64,000 nucleotides of DNA. Origin: Marinobacterium aestuarii. Lineage in GTDB: Bacteria > Pseudomonadota > Gammaproteobacteria > Pseudomonadales > Balneatricaceae. The number at the start of each line of letters is the position of its first letter. Position 1 is the first letter of the stretch. The notes beneath the pieces were generated by a model. The model saw only the letters and a list, made by a program, of their open reading frames with translations. It made no database searches and was not told the origin of the DNA. The stretch is from positions 3,162,001-3,226,000 of the forward strand of contig NZ_CP015839.1 of assembly GCF_001651805.1 (NCBI RefSeq). Reading direction: 5' to 3'. The position numbers and the translations under genes were made by a program. This document shows positions 32,476-41,636 of this stretch, in pieces.

Positions 32476-33321
32476 ATGAGTCTGGAACGCCTTTCCCGTA
32501 ATCGTGCTTTCGACGGCTGGCTCGAACGCTATAGCCACAGATCCACCAGCCTTGATTGCGACATGGTTTTCGCCATCTACCTGCCCGATCAGACCCTCAG
32601 TGCGCCCTGTCACAGCCTCTACTGGCTATCGGGCCTGACCTGCACCGATGAAAACTTCACCCAGAAGGCCGGCGCCCTGCGCGTCGCCGCAGAACTGGGC
32701 CTGGCACTGGTGTGCCCGGACACCAGCCCGCGCGGCTTCGACATGCCGGGCGAGCACGACAGCTACGATTTTGGCAGCGGCGCAGGTTTCTACGTCAACG
32801 CCACCGAGCAGCCCTGGGCCAGCCATTACCGCATGTACGACTACGTCAATGTCGAACTGCCGGCGCTGATCGAAGCGCAGTTCCCGGTCACCGGCAAGCG
32901 CAGCATCAGCGGTCACTCCATGGGCGGCCACGGCGCCCTGATCAGTGCCCTGAAAAACCCTGGGGTTTACTGCTCAGTATCCGCCTTTGCCCCCATCAGC
33001 AATCCAAGCCAGTGCCCCTGGGGCGAGAAAGCCCTGGGCGGCTACCTGGGCAACGATCGCAGCACCTGGGCGGCCTATGATGCCTGCGCCCTGATTCGCA
33101 GCGAGCTGACAGAGCGACTGCCGCTTTTGGTCGACCAGGGCGATGCCGACAATTTCCTCACCGAGCAGCTCAAACCCGAGGCGCTGCAAGCCGCCTGCGA
33201 TGCCAGCGGCCATGCATTGGAACTGCGTATGCAACGGGGCTATGACCACAGCTACTTCTTTATCTCGAGCTTTATCGAAGACCACCTGCGCTTTCATGCC
33301 AAGGCACTGAACAACGCCTGA
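32476..33321 (+). CDS. fghA: S-formylglutathione hydrolase
   Basis: A 281-residue serine hydrolase of the esterase D fold that converts S-formylglutathione to formate and glutathione, completing glutathione-dependent formaldehyde removal. The nucleophile is in SGHSMGGHGAL, the aspartate in DQGDADNFL, and the histidine in GYDHSYFFI; the family element CTDENFTQKAG is present. Translation starts at ATG 32476; earlier ATGs lie in the terminator region. It is the partner of frmA immediately upstream. Confidence 0.94.
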   Translation: MSLERLSRNRAFDGWLERYSHRSTSLDCDMVFAIYLPDQTLSAPCHSLYWLSGLTCTDENFTQKAGALRVAAELGLALVCPDTSPRGFDMPGEHDSYDFGSGAGFYVNATEQPWASHYRMYDYVNVELPALIEAQFPVTGKRSISGHSMGGHGALISALKNPGVYCSVSAFAPISNPSQCPWGEKALGGYLGNDRSTWAAYDACALIRSELTERLPLLVDQGDADNFLTEQLKPEALQAACDASGHALELRMQRGYDHSYFFISSFIEDHLRFHAKALNNA

Positions 33322-33463
33322 GCCACTCGCAAAAACAAGCCGGGGCCCTTGTCGGGGCACCCGGCTATTGGCTATCAGCAACGCCCCTAAAACACATCCG
33401 GGAAGCACCCAGCACACACCTGAAAGCTCCTTTCAACAGGCCTCCAAGAACTCACACCAGGCA

Positions 33464-34732
33464 CTATTCCTCGTCCTTGTCGTAGCCCTTGAGCATCTTG
33501 CGTACATACCAGAACAGGCCGAGCGCGATCAATGGCACCGACGCACTGAGCAGAAAGCTGGCACGGGTTTCCAGCGCCTCGTCCACCACCACATTGCGCA
33601 GCGTGCGGTCGATCAGGTCGAAAGCATAGTAGGTCACCACTATCACGGTGAAGCTTTCGAGCTTGGCCTGCAGCCGCAGCTGGTTACGGGCACGGTGATT
33701 GATTCCGCGCAGCAGATCGCGATTCTGATTTTCGATCGACAGGTCGACCTGGGAGCGGATGAGATCGGTAGAACGACCGATACGCTGTGACAGTCGCTCA
33801 ATACGCTCGCCCGTTGAGCGACAGGTACGGTGGGCCGGATCCAGCCGCCGCTCCATGAACTGTTCCACCGTCTGCAGGCCCTCGATACGCGATTCACGCA
33901 ACTCCGCGATGCGCCTGTCCACCAGGGCAAAATACGCCTCTGTGGCCGAAAAACGATTGGCAGTATGGGCCGACAACCCCTCCACCTGGGCCGCCAGCGC
34001 CATCAGTTCTTGCAACAGCAGGGCTGCATCGCTGTCGGGCTCGGCGATGCGCTCAACAACATCCGCCAGTTGCTGGTCAAGCATCGACACCATGGGCATG
34101 GTCTCCAGCGCCAGGGGCAACGCCAGCAGTGCCATATGACGGTAGGTCTCAATTTCACAGATACGCTGCAGCAAGCGTCCAGCCTGGAACAGCGTCATGC
34201 CGCCCTTGTCCTGCACCAGCACGCGATTGTAGCCATTGTCACTGCGCACCCGAAAATTGGTGCGCAGCGCTGCCGCATGCCCCATCACATCGGAGCCATT
34301 GATCTGTGAAGCACCGGGGGCGCCCGCGTTGAAATGCGCCTCAGCCCAGCCATCAAAATCAGCCACTTTGCTGCGAAACAGCACTTCCACGCCACACAGA
34401 AAGGCACCGGGCAACTGCTCGCTCCAGTCGTCTGGCAGCTCCGGTGCCTCGGTGTCGCCAAAGCGGTAGAACGTCAGGCTGTAAAACTCGCTATGTGGCT
34501 CGTAGCGCAGGGCACGCTGCCCCTGGCGACAAAAGAAGAATCCGCTACCACCCGTTTCAAGTTCAAAACCGCCCCTTGCTGCGAGCTCACGCACCCTGCG
34601 CTCGACGCCATCCTGCGGCTCGCCATCGTGCAGGATGGCGATCTGCAACAGCGCCAGGGGCGCACTGATCTGCTGAAACGGCCGGGCATGTACCTCGGCA
34701 ATAATCTGGTCACGCAAGGGGTGTGTATACAT
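33464..34732 (-). CDS. DUF3422 membrane-anchored protein
   Basis: A 422-residue protein of the DUF3422 family, function unknown. The first block MYTHPLRDQIIAEVHARPFQ is the family hallmark. The middle is a long helical region (residues 210-350) and the C-terminus has two hydrophobic segments (FTVIVVTYYAFDLI and ASVPLIALGLFWYV), suggesting a cytoplasmic domain tethered to the inner membrane. The start is set by homology style rather than by a strong ribosome binding site. Upstream to 35297 there is no further gene, only the promoter and leader of the cold-shock gene. Confidence 0.85.
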   Translation of the reverse strand: MYTHPLRDQIIAEVHARPFQQISAPLALLQIAILHDGEPQDGVERRVRELAARGGFELETGGSGFFFCRQGQRALRYEPHSEFYSLTFYRFGDTEAPELPDDWSEQLPGAFLCGVEVLFRSKVADFDGWAEAHFNAGAPGASQINGSDVMGHAAALRTNFRVRSDNGYNRVLVQDKGGMTLFQAGRLLQRICEIETYRHMALLALPLALETMPMVSMLDQQLADVVERIAEPDSDAALLLQELMALAAQVEGLSAHTANRFSATEAYFALVDRRIAELRESRIEGLQTVEQFMERRLDPAHRTCRSTGERIERLSQRIGRSTDLIRSQVDLSIENQNRDLLRGINHRARNQLRLQAKLESFTVIVVTYYAFDLIDRTLRNVVVDEALETRASFLLSASVPLIALGLFWYVRKMLKGYDKDEE

Positions 34733-35089
34733 AGACTCGCTCTCAAACGACAGGCTCCGGCCTGCCGTGCTACTGCAGAATGCGACAGAAGATACCTGCC
34801 ACTCTGCACAGGTTATTCTGCTGCAATGACCATACCAAGACAACTCCTCCCAGGGGGTAGATTGCCCTCTATCTGCCGGGTCTCGTCGAGCCCGTTAAAG
34901 CTGCCTACCTTGCAGCACATCAGAGCTGCACTGCGAACAGAGGCTTTATGGCGCAGCCCCCTCCACCATCCTGCAGCCACCCAAGCCTGCCGCTATGGTG
35001 ATTTCTGCTCGTATTGCAACAGTGAAATGGTCCTGAACAAATCATATTTGCAGCATCCGAAAATATCCTCGCCAGGCCCCCAAATGCAG

Positions 35090-35117
35090 TTGACTTCCCC
35101 CTAGAATTCGCTATCCT
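35090..35117 (+). promoter_or_regulatory. Likely sigma-70 promoter of the cold-shock gene
   Basis: TTGACT and TATCCT are separated by 16 bases. The start codon is about 180 bp downstream, so the transcript would have a long untranslated leader, as cold-shock mRNAs usually do. Confidence 0.5.
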
Positions 35118-35297
35118 CCTATCAAGCTTGAAATACAGCTCCAGTTTGATGTCAACGCACGATGCTCCTGTTAGTAGTACCTCGTTCTGATCTTCATAAC
35201 GGAATTCCTGCATTTCTCAGCTAGACCCGCCTTGGTGGCTGTCGTTTTTCGATACTGCCAGGCTTTACGTAAAACAAAATCCTTATGGAGTTCAACA

Positions 35298-35501
35298 ATG
35301 TCCACTACCGGCACTGTTAAATGGTTCAACGAAGAAAAAGGTTACGGTTTCATTGCTCAGGATAGCGGCCCGGACGTATTCGTTCATTTCCGCGCTATCA
35401 CTGGTGACGGCTTCCGTACCCTGACCGAAGGCCAGAAAGTACAGTTCGACGTGACTCAGGGCCAGAAAGGTCCTCAGGCAGAGAACGTCAGCGTCATCTA
35501 A
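35298..35501 (+). CDS. CspA-family cold-shock protein
   Basis: A 67-residue single OB-fold RNA chaperone. The two RNA-binding motifs are present as KGYGFIAQ and VFVHFRAI, following [14 protein letters not shown] lies seven bases before the ATG at 35298. Such proteins melt RNA structure and act as antiterminators. It is monocistronic with a strong terminator. The aromatic residue in VFVHF is retained. Confidence 0.95.
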   Translation: MSTTGTVKWFNEEKGYGFIAQDSGPDVFVHFRAITGDGFRTLTEGQKVQFDVTQGQKGPQAENVSVI

Positions 35502-35520
35502 GACGTTTCTGACACGCAAA

Positions 35521-35554
35521 AAACCGGCGTTCCTTCACAGGCGCCGGTTTTTTT
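35521..35554 (+). terminator. Rho-independent terminator of the cold-shock gene
   Basis: AAACCGGCG pairs with CGCCGGTTT across a 12-base loop and is followed by a run of T ending at 35554. Confidence 0.88.
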
Positions 35555-35661
35555 GTGTCTGATTTTCGAGCACAGACCCCGCCCTTGTGATACAAAAACG
35601 GGCACCGCCCCGCTGCTTGTCCTGCAGCAAGGCAACACCCGCTAATGACCACAGCACCGGA

Positions 35662-37140
35662 TTAGCGGCGATTCAACTCCATGCGGCGCAAAAACTCGGC
35701 CATGATTTCATGGTAGAGCGCAGCACCCAGGAAAAGGTCTTCCACACCTTCGTCGACATTAGGGTTGTCGTTGACCTCGATCACCACCACCCGATCGCCA
35801 CTCTGCTTAAGATCCACGCCATAGAGACCATCACCGATCAGACGTGTCGCCTTCAGCGCTGCTGCCAGTACCGCCGGTGGTACCTCGTAGGTCGGCAGCG
35901 TGTCGAAGCCGCCGGAGTCCACATCGCCGCTGCTGCCGTGACGGTAGATCTGCCAGTGATTCTTCACCATATAGTAGCGACAGGCGAACAGCGGCTTGTT
36001 GTTCAGCACACCAATGCGCCAGTCGTAATCGGTGTACAGGAACTCCTGAGCCAGCACCAGCGACGAGCTCTGCAGCAGCTCCTTCAGGCCCGCCACCAGC
36101 TCCTGGCGCGTTTGCGCCTTGCACATGCCACGGGAAAAAGCACCATCAGGAATCTTCAGCACGATCGGGAAGCCCAGCGCCTCGATCATCTCATCCAGCG
36201 TTTCCTTGTCGGTGTTGCTGACAATGCGCGTACCGGGGGTGGCGATTTTGTTGATACGCAGCAACTCCGCCAGGTAGACCTTGTTGGTACAGCGCAGTAT
36301 CGAGGTCGGATCATCCAGCACCACCAGGCCTTCGGCCTCGGCTTTCTTGGCAAAACGGTAGGTATGATGATCAATGGCGGTCGTTTCGCGAATAAAGAGT
36401 CCGTCGTATTCCGGCAGACGCATCAGATCCCGCTTGCCGATCAGCTCCACGTTGATGCCCAGCTGGCGACCACTGTCGATAAAGTGCTTGATGGCATCCT
36501 TGTCGCTGGGCGGCAGCGCTTCGTCCGGATCCACCAGCATGGCCAGATCAAAGCGGTAGCGTTTGCGCGCGCGGGGCTTGCGCCACATGCGGTTGCTGAA
36601 CCGCTCCAGTGCCGCGGCAAACAGCTCCTGCTCGCTCTCCAGCTTGATATCACGCACCGAGAGCTGACGAATATTATCTACCTGCCAGACCTTGCCCCGC
36701 TTCAGGCGCACCTCCAGTACCGGGCACGGGAAGCGCTCGAACAGCTGCTTGGCGATGGGCGACAGCTCGCTCATCAGCACTTCGCCAAAGAAGATGCGCA
36801 GCTCAATATTGGACTGATCACCGGAAATTCGGCCCGCCAGGCTGTCCAGAGTGCTGCCCAGGCCATCCAGCTGCAGGCTGTATAGTGACTTGCGACGCAG
36901 GTCGTTGATCACCCGCACGGAGGGAATCACGTGGTGATCACGCGCCTCCGCCAGCAGCGAACAGTAGTACCCCCGCCCCAGCGCCCGGCTGTTGCGACAG
37001 CAGTTAAGGATACGCACGCGCCCGGCCCGCTGAGCGTCTGCCAGCGCCAGGTACTGATCAAAGGATATGACGTCTTTACTGGGGTAATAGGGCGCCCAGT
37101 CACCCAGGTCATCGACCACAACGTAAAAAGAGGAAGGCAT
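35662..37140 (-). CDS. RimK-family ATP-grasp ligase with long N-terminal domain
   Basis: A 492-residue protein. Residues 1-200 form the extra N-terminal domain found in the 'RimK family protein' group (SSFYVVVDDLGDW, then the LNCCRNSRALGRGYYCSLLAEA block). Residues 205-490 are an ATP-grasp fold with nucleotide and metal motifs in FPIVLKIPDGAFSRGM, LVLAQEFL and VVVIEVNDNPNVDEG. ATP-grasp ligases join a carboxylate to an amine, often adding amino acids to peptides. It diverges from a GNAT/C39 fusion gene, a recurrent pairing in proteobacteria that comparative work places among peptide-modifying amidoligase systems. The substrate is unknown. Confidence 0.87.
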   Translation of the reverse strand: MPSSFYVVVDDLGDWAPYYPSKDVISFDQYLALADAQRAGRVRILNCCRNSRALGRGYYCSLLAEARDHHVIPSVRVINDLRRKSLYSLQLDGLGSTLDSLAGRISGDQSNIELRIFFGEVLMSELSPIAKQLFERFPCPVLEVRLKRGKVWQVDNIRQLSVRDIKLESEQELFAAALERFSNRMWRKPRARKRYRFDLAMLVDPDEALPPSDKDAIKHFIDSGRQLGINVELIGKRDLMRLPEYDGLFIRETTAIDHHTYRFAKKAEAEGLVVLDDPTSILRCTNKVYLAELLRINKIATPGTRIVSNTDKETLDEMIEALGFPIVLKIPDGAFSRGMCKAQTRQELVAGLKELLQSSSLVLAQEFLYTDYDWRIGVLNNKPLFACRYYMVKNHWQIYRHGSSGDVDSGGFDTLPTYEVPPAVLAAALKATRLIGDGLYGVDLKQSGDRVVVIEVNDNPNVDEGVEDLFLGAALYHEIMAEFLRRMELNRR

Positions 37141-37309
37141 CGATCTTGCAGTTCCGGCAGGGGTGAATTTTCGCGATTATGCGCGCCCAGTGCCCGCCGG
37201 TACAAGGGTTTGACGCGCACGCCGATAAATTTAGTACAGCACTGATACCTGTGCCGGATCCCGGTGGTAATATCGCCCTATACCACTGGTCTGTACGGAC
37301 AAAAACAGC

Positions 37310-38422
37310 TTGAACACCCTGAGCACGCGCCCGGCGACCCCCGCCGACATCGACACCCTGCTCGACATCGAACAGCAGTGCTTCAGCGCCGACAAGCTGT
37401 CGCGCCGCAGCTTCCTGCGCCTGATCAAGCACGGCCATGCCAGCCTGCTGATGGCCTTCAGTGACAACGAAATAGCCGGCTACACACTGGTGCTCTATCG
37501 CAAGGGCACCCATCTGGCGCGCCTTTATTCGCTGGCGGTACTGCCGCAGATGCGTGGCCGCGGCATTGCCCGGCAACTACTGCAGGACGCCGAGAAAAGC
37601 GCCCGCGAGCAGCTGTGCATTTTCATGCGCCTGGAAGTCAATGTCGGCAACCCGGGCGCCATCGCCCTGTACCGGCAGAGCGGCTACCATCCCATAGGCA
37701 CCATCGAGGACTATTACGAAGACGGTGCCAGCGCCCTGAAGATGGAAAAGCCGATCCGCCGCCGCGCACCGGCCGGTGGCCAGATCCGCACCGCCTTCTA
37801 CGAGCAGACCACGCCCTTTACCTGCGGCCCCGCCAGCCTGATGATGGGCATGCACGCCCTGATTCCCGAATACACCATGGGCCGTCGGGAAGAACTGCAA
37901 ATCTGGCGCGAATCCACCACCATCTTCATGACCGCAGGCCATGGTGGCTGCTCACCCCAGGGACTGGCGCTGAGCGCCTGGCGCCGCGGCTTCGACGTAC
38001 GGTTGTATTGCAACACGACTCAGGTGCCCTTTATCGACAGCGTGCGCAATCCGGAGAAGAAACAGGTCATCGCCCTGGCCCATGAAGACTTTACTGAACA
38101 GCTGACCGAAACCGGGGTCGAGATCCACGGACGGGAAATGACCCTGGCGCAGTTGCAGCAGCATATTCAAAACGGTGACGTGCTTATCAGCCTGATCAGC
38201 ACCTGGCGGCTAAACCGCAACAAGGCGCCCCACTGGATCATCATTACCGCCGCCGACGAGCGCTTCGTGTATCTGACCGACCCGGATCACGACCGCGACG
38301 AATGGCAAAGCCAGACCGATTACATAGACGTACCGGTGGAAGTGAATGAGTTTCTGGCGATGGCCGCCTTTGGCCGTTCGCGCCTGAAAAGCACCCTGGC
38401 CCTCAGCCGGCGTCGGCGCTGA
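37310..38422 (+). CDS. GNAT acetyltransferase fused to a C39-like peptidase domain
   Basis: A 370-residue fusion. Residues 1-150 are a RimI-like GNAT domain with the acetyl-CoA loop in AVLPQMRGRGIARQLL. Residues 160-360 are a papain-like C39 domain, with the cysteine in TTPFTCGPASLMM, the histidine in NKAPHWIIIT and an Asp in YLTDPDHD. The cytoplasmic peptidase probably trims or transfers a peptide and the GNAT domain acetylates or aminoacylates it. The likely start is TTG at 37310; I see no better ATG or GTG. It is divergent from the ATP-grasp ligase gene with a shared promoter region of about 170 bp. Confidence 0.85.
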   Translation: MNTLSTRPATPADIDTLLDIEQQCFSADKLSRRSFLRLIKHGHASLLMAFSDNEIAGYTLVLYRKGTHLARLYSLAVLPQMRGRGIARQLLQDAEKSAREQLCIFMRLEVNVGNPGAIALYRQSGYHPIGTIEDYYEDGASALKMEKPIRRRAPAGGQIRTAFYEQTTPFTCGPASLMMGMHALIPEYTMGRREELQIWRESTTIFMTAGHGGCSPQGLALSAWRRGFDVRLYCNTTQVPFIDSVRNPEKKQVIALAHEDFTEQLTETGVEIHGREMTLAQLQQHIQNGDVLISLISTWRLNRNKAPHWIIITAADERFVYLTDPDHDRDEWQSQTDYIDVPVEVNEFLAMAAFGRSRLKSTLALSRRRR

Positions 38423-38589
38423 CAGCAATAGCCGAAACAGGTTAATGTAAGCGGTATCTAAAGAGGTTCTGTCTACCTTGCTGTCGCGGCTATGTTGCGA
38501 GTGTAAGTTCCCCCTGTAAAGACCGCCAAGGATAGCGGGAATCCTTACTTTTCAGGAGCACAAGTTAAGGCACTGCACTGCCTGTTAAT

Positions 38590-38624
38590 GGCTAACAAAC
38601 AGGTAGGGAACCTATTTGTTAGCC
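38590..38624. terminator. Hairpin downstream of the ABC importer operon
   Basis: GGCTAACAAA and TTTGTTAGCC are exact inverse complements, and AGGT/ACCT extends the stem inside with one mismatch. No T-tract follows, so it may act in 3'-end protection rather than intrinsic termination. Otherwise 38423-38673 holds nothing I recognise. Confidence 0.5.
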
Positions 38625-38673
38625 AGGTACATAATCAGAACGTTTGAAGTATATCCCGTTGAATCGTCACGCG

Positions 38674-39741
38674 TTACTCAGGTCCAGGGATCCGTCGTCC
38701 AGAGTCAGCCTCAAAGATATGCAGGTTGTTACTGTCAAAACCAAGGCGTATCTTGTCGCCAATCGCGGCATCGTATCGCCCTGCAATACGCCAGCAGATA
38801 TCTGTATCATTGGCCGTAAGGAAAACATAGGTCTCAGCGCCCAAGTGCTCGATAACCTGCACTTCCCCCTCAATGCTTCCCGCCTCAGCTGGAAAAAGGT
38901 GCTCCGGGCGAATACCGACTTCAACGTGTTTGCTATCCGTTTGAGGAGTAGCCTCCAGCCTGACCAGGCTGCCATTTTCACCCATACGCAGGCCATTTCC
39001 TTCCAGCTTTGCCGGCAGGATATTAATCGACGGAGAACCGATAAACTCGGCGACAAACTTGTTTGCCGGGCGGTCATACAGCTCCAGGGGGGTTCCGACC
39101 TGGGAAATGGTTCCCTGGTCCAGCACGACGATGCGGTCTGCCATCGTCATGGCTTCAACCTGGTCATGGGTTACATAGATGGAGGTGGCGTTCAGGCGTT
39201 GATGCAGCTTGCGCACCTCGGTGCGCATTTGAACACGCAGCTGCGCGTCCAGGTTTGACAGGGGCTCATCGAAGAGAAACAGCTTGGGATCACGAACAAT
39301 AGCGCGCCCCATGGCAACACGCTGCCTCTGCCCCCCGGACAGGGCGCGGGGCAAACGATCCAGATAGGGTGTCAACTTCAGGGATTCGGCCGCCTGTGTT
39401 ACTGCCTTGTTGATCCGCTCGCTATCCTGCTTTTCCAGCGTCATAGAAAAGCTCATGTTCTTTTCAACGGTCATGTGCGGGTACAGCGCGTAGCTTTGAA
39501 AAACCATCGCAATACCACGTTCTCTGGGCTCCAGGTCGTTCACTGTCTCCCCGCCGATTCGAAGTTCCCCGCCGGTAATGTCTTCCAGGCCAGCGATCAT
39601 GCGTAAAAGCGTTGATTTCCCGCAGCCGGATGGCCCAACCAGGACTATAAATTCCTTGTCCTTGATATGCAGGTCAATTCCACGAATAACATCGATACCG
39701 GAAAAGTCCTTTTTGAGGTTTTCAATTCTAACTTCAGCCAT
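38674..39741 (-). CDS. ABC importer ATPase (MalK/UgpC type)
   Basis: A 355-residue ATPase of the carbohydrate-uptake CUT1 class. Walker A is GPSGCGKST, the signature LSGGQRQRVAMGRAIVRDP, and Walker B LFLFDEPLSNLDAQLR; the H-loop is in YVTHDQVEAM. The C-terminal 120 residues are the regulatory MOP-like domain (VEVGIRPEHLF). It is the last gene of the four-gene importer operon, 18 bp after the second permease gene. The substrate is inferred from context to be an organosulfate or its product. Confidence 0.93.
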   Translation of the reverse strand: MAEVRIENLKKDFSGIDVIRGIDLHIKDKEFIVLVGPSGCGKSTLLRMIAGLEDITGGELRIGGETVNDLEPRERGIAMVFQSYALYPHMTVEKNMSFSMTLEKQDSERINKAVTQAAESLKLTPYLDRLPRALSGGQRQRVAMGRAIVRDPKLFLFDEPLSNLDAQLRVQMRTEVRKLHQRLNATSIYVTHDQVEAMTMADRIVVLDQGTISQVGTPLELYDRPANKFVAEFIGSPSINILPAKLEGNGLRMGENGSLVRLEATPQTDSKHVEVGIRPEHLFPAEAGSIEGEVQVIEHLGAETYVFLTANDTDICWRIAGRYDAAIGDKIRLGFDSNNLHIFEADSGRRIPGPE

Positions 39742-39759
39742 TTCTCGTACTCCAATAAA

Positions 39760-40590
39760 TTATTTAACGGCGCCCATAGTCAGGCCCTGAACGACAAAAC
39801 GCTGGCCAAAAAACATAAGAAACAGAGCGGGAATGGTGGATAAAACAGATGCTGAAGCCATTTGACCATATTGAATTTCATACTGCTGAGCAAAGCGTGC
39901 AATGGCGACCGGGACCGTTGCCGTATCCATGCTGGTAAGATTAAGTGCGGCTGCAAATTCGTTCCATGAAAAAACAAAAGACAGCACACCGGCGGCTATA
40001 AGACCAGGTTTCACCAATGGTAGTGCAATTTTCCAGAAAACATCAATCCTGCGGCAGCCATCCATCATCGCGGCGTCTTCAATATCTTTAGGAACTTCAT
40101 TGAAATATGACATCATCAACCATATGGTCATGGGCATATGTAACGTGATGTGGATAAGAACAAGTGCAGTTAGACTTTCGGAAAGGCCCACTTCGCGGAA
40201 GATCAGGTACCAGGGACCAATTAATGTAAGTGGTGAAATCATGTTAAAGAGCAGCGTCCACCCGAGAAAACCGCCGGCGATATATTTGTTCCACTTTAGC
40301 CGGCTAAGTGAGTAAGCGGCGAGCGTCCCTATGATCAAAACGAAGATCGTCGAAACTGTAGCCACTACCAGACTGTTCCATATATTAACCGGAAAATCAG
40401 AGCGGCGAGAGTAAAGCACGTCTGTATAGTTCGTCAGTGTAGGATTAAATATCCAGGACCCCTGAAGAATATCAATCTCGAATTTAAATGACTGGAGAGA
40501 AATCCATAGAAAAGGGGCTATTATAATCGCAACGCCCAGTCCAAGCAGAGCATAACCAATAAGGCGAGAGTATCCACGCAGTGCAAGCAT
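39760..40590 (-). CDS. ABC importer permease (MalG-like)
   Basis: A 276-residue inner-membrane permease with about six helices. The conserved ATPase-contact loop lies at EVPKDIEDAAMMDGCRRIDVFWKIALPL (EAA motif). AAGGAG lies nine bases before the ATG, and only two bases separate it from the preceding permease gene. The DNA is visibly richer in A and T than neighbouring genes, a sign of foreign origin for the cassette. Confidence 0.92.
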   Translation of the reverse strand: MLALRGYSRLIGYALLGLGVAIIIAPFLWISLQSFKFEIDILQGSWIFNPTLTNYTDVLYSRRSDFPVNIWNSLVVATVSTIFVLIIGTLAAYSLSRLKWNKYIAGGFLGWTLLFNMISPLTLIGPWYLIFREVGLSESLTALVLIHITLHMPMTIWLMMSYFNEVPKDIEDAAMMDGCRRIDVFWKIALPLVKPGLIAAGVLSFVFSWNEFAAALNLTSMDTATVPVAIARFAQQYEIQYGQMASASVLSTIPALFLMFFGQRFVVQGLTMGAVK

Positions 40591-40592
40591 TA

Positions 40593-41531
40593 TCAGTTCT
40601 CCTTAAGGGCTGAGCCCGCACACTTTCCAACCCAAAGGAAAGCAACCGTGGCGCAGATTATTGCAATGGAAAGAAGTGCACCGTAGCCCATCTCATTCTG
40701 TACAAAGAAAACCTTATAAAGGTGAAGACTAACGACCTCCGTTGACGTCCCGGGACCACCTGAGGTTAACAAAAAAACTTCATCAAAAACTTTAAAGGCC
40801 AGAATGCTGCGAAACAGTAAGGCGACAAAGATAGCGGGCTTGAGCAAAGGAATAATGATTTTAAAAAGAATCGCCCTATTCCCTGCTCCGTCAACGCGCG
40901 CCGCCTCAATCACGTCCCGGGGCAACCCTTCGACCGATGCGAACAATATCAGAAATACAAATGGGGTCCAGTGCCAAACATCAACAATAATCACCGACAT
41001 CAGCGCAAGCGAAGTAGAACCAAGCCAGTTCAACGGAGCTATTCCGATATAACCTAGCATTTGATTAATGACACCAAAGTCAAAGCCGTACATCAGACTC
41101 CACATGGAACCGATGGCGATAGGCGGCATCAGGATTGGAATGATAAGCGCCGTACGTACCACGCCCTTGAACCTGGTAATTGATGACACCAGTATTGCCA
41201 AGCCAAGACCAAGTACTATTTCAACACTGACCGATACAACAGAAAAGACTATTGTATTCCAGAGTGCGATCCGAAATATTTCATCGCTTAAAAGATCCTG
41301 AAAGTTTCTGACAGGCGTAAACGTCCAAACTTCACTGGCCTGCTCAAATGTAATCGTTGAAACTGCCATCCAGATTAGATTAATAAAAGGATAGGCCGTT
41401 AGCATCAGCATCATGACAAGCGCCGGGCCCAGTGTGAACCAATTTAAATGCTTGTCGATGAAATCAATCAATGACCGAGGCTTACCTTCTATACGCGCAT
41501 CGCTCTTTTGTAAACGGAGTATTCTTGCCAT
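40593..41531 (-). CDS. ABC importer permease (MalF-like)
   Basis: A 312-residue permease with about six membrane helices and the EAA loop at LPRDVIEAARVDGAGNRAILFKIIIPLL. The first hydrophobic helix begins near residue 33. Together with the downstream permease it forms the membrane pore of a CUT1-type importer. Its base composition is also lower in GC than the flanking genes. Confidence 0.92.
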   Translation of the reverse strand: MARILRLQKSDARIEGKPRSLIDFIDKHLNWFTLGPALVMMLMLTAYPFINLIWMAVSTITFEQASEVWTFTPVRNFQDLLSDEIFRIALWNTIVFSVVSVSVEIVLGLGLAILVSSITRFKGVVRTALIIPILMPPIAIGSMWSLMYGFDFGVINQMLGYIGIAPLNWLGSTSLALMSVIIVDVWHWTPFVFLILFASVEGLPRDVIEAARVDGAGNRAILFKIIIPLLKPAIFVALLFRSILAFKVFDEVFLLTSGGPGTSTEVVSLHLYKVFFVQNEMGYGALLSIAIICATVAFLWVGKCAGSALKEN

Positions 41532-41636
41532 GTTATTTTTATCTCCACGCTGAATATGGCTGCTTTAAGTACGACTAGCCGCTGGTACCTGGCAGAGCCC
41601 GCTGACCAAGAAAGACCAGGCCTGCGGGCCCCTTAC

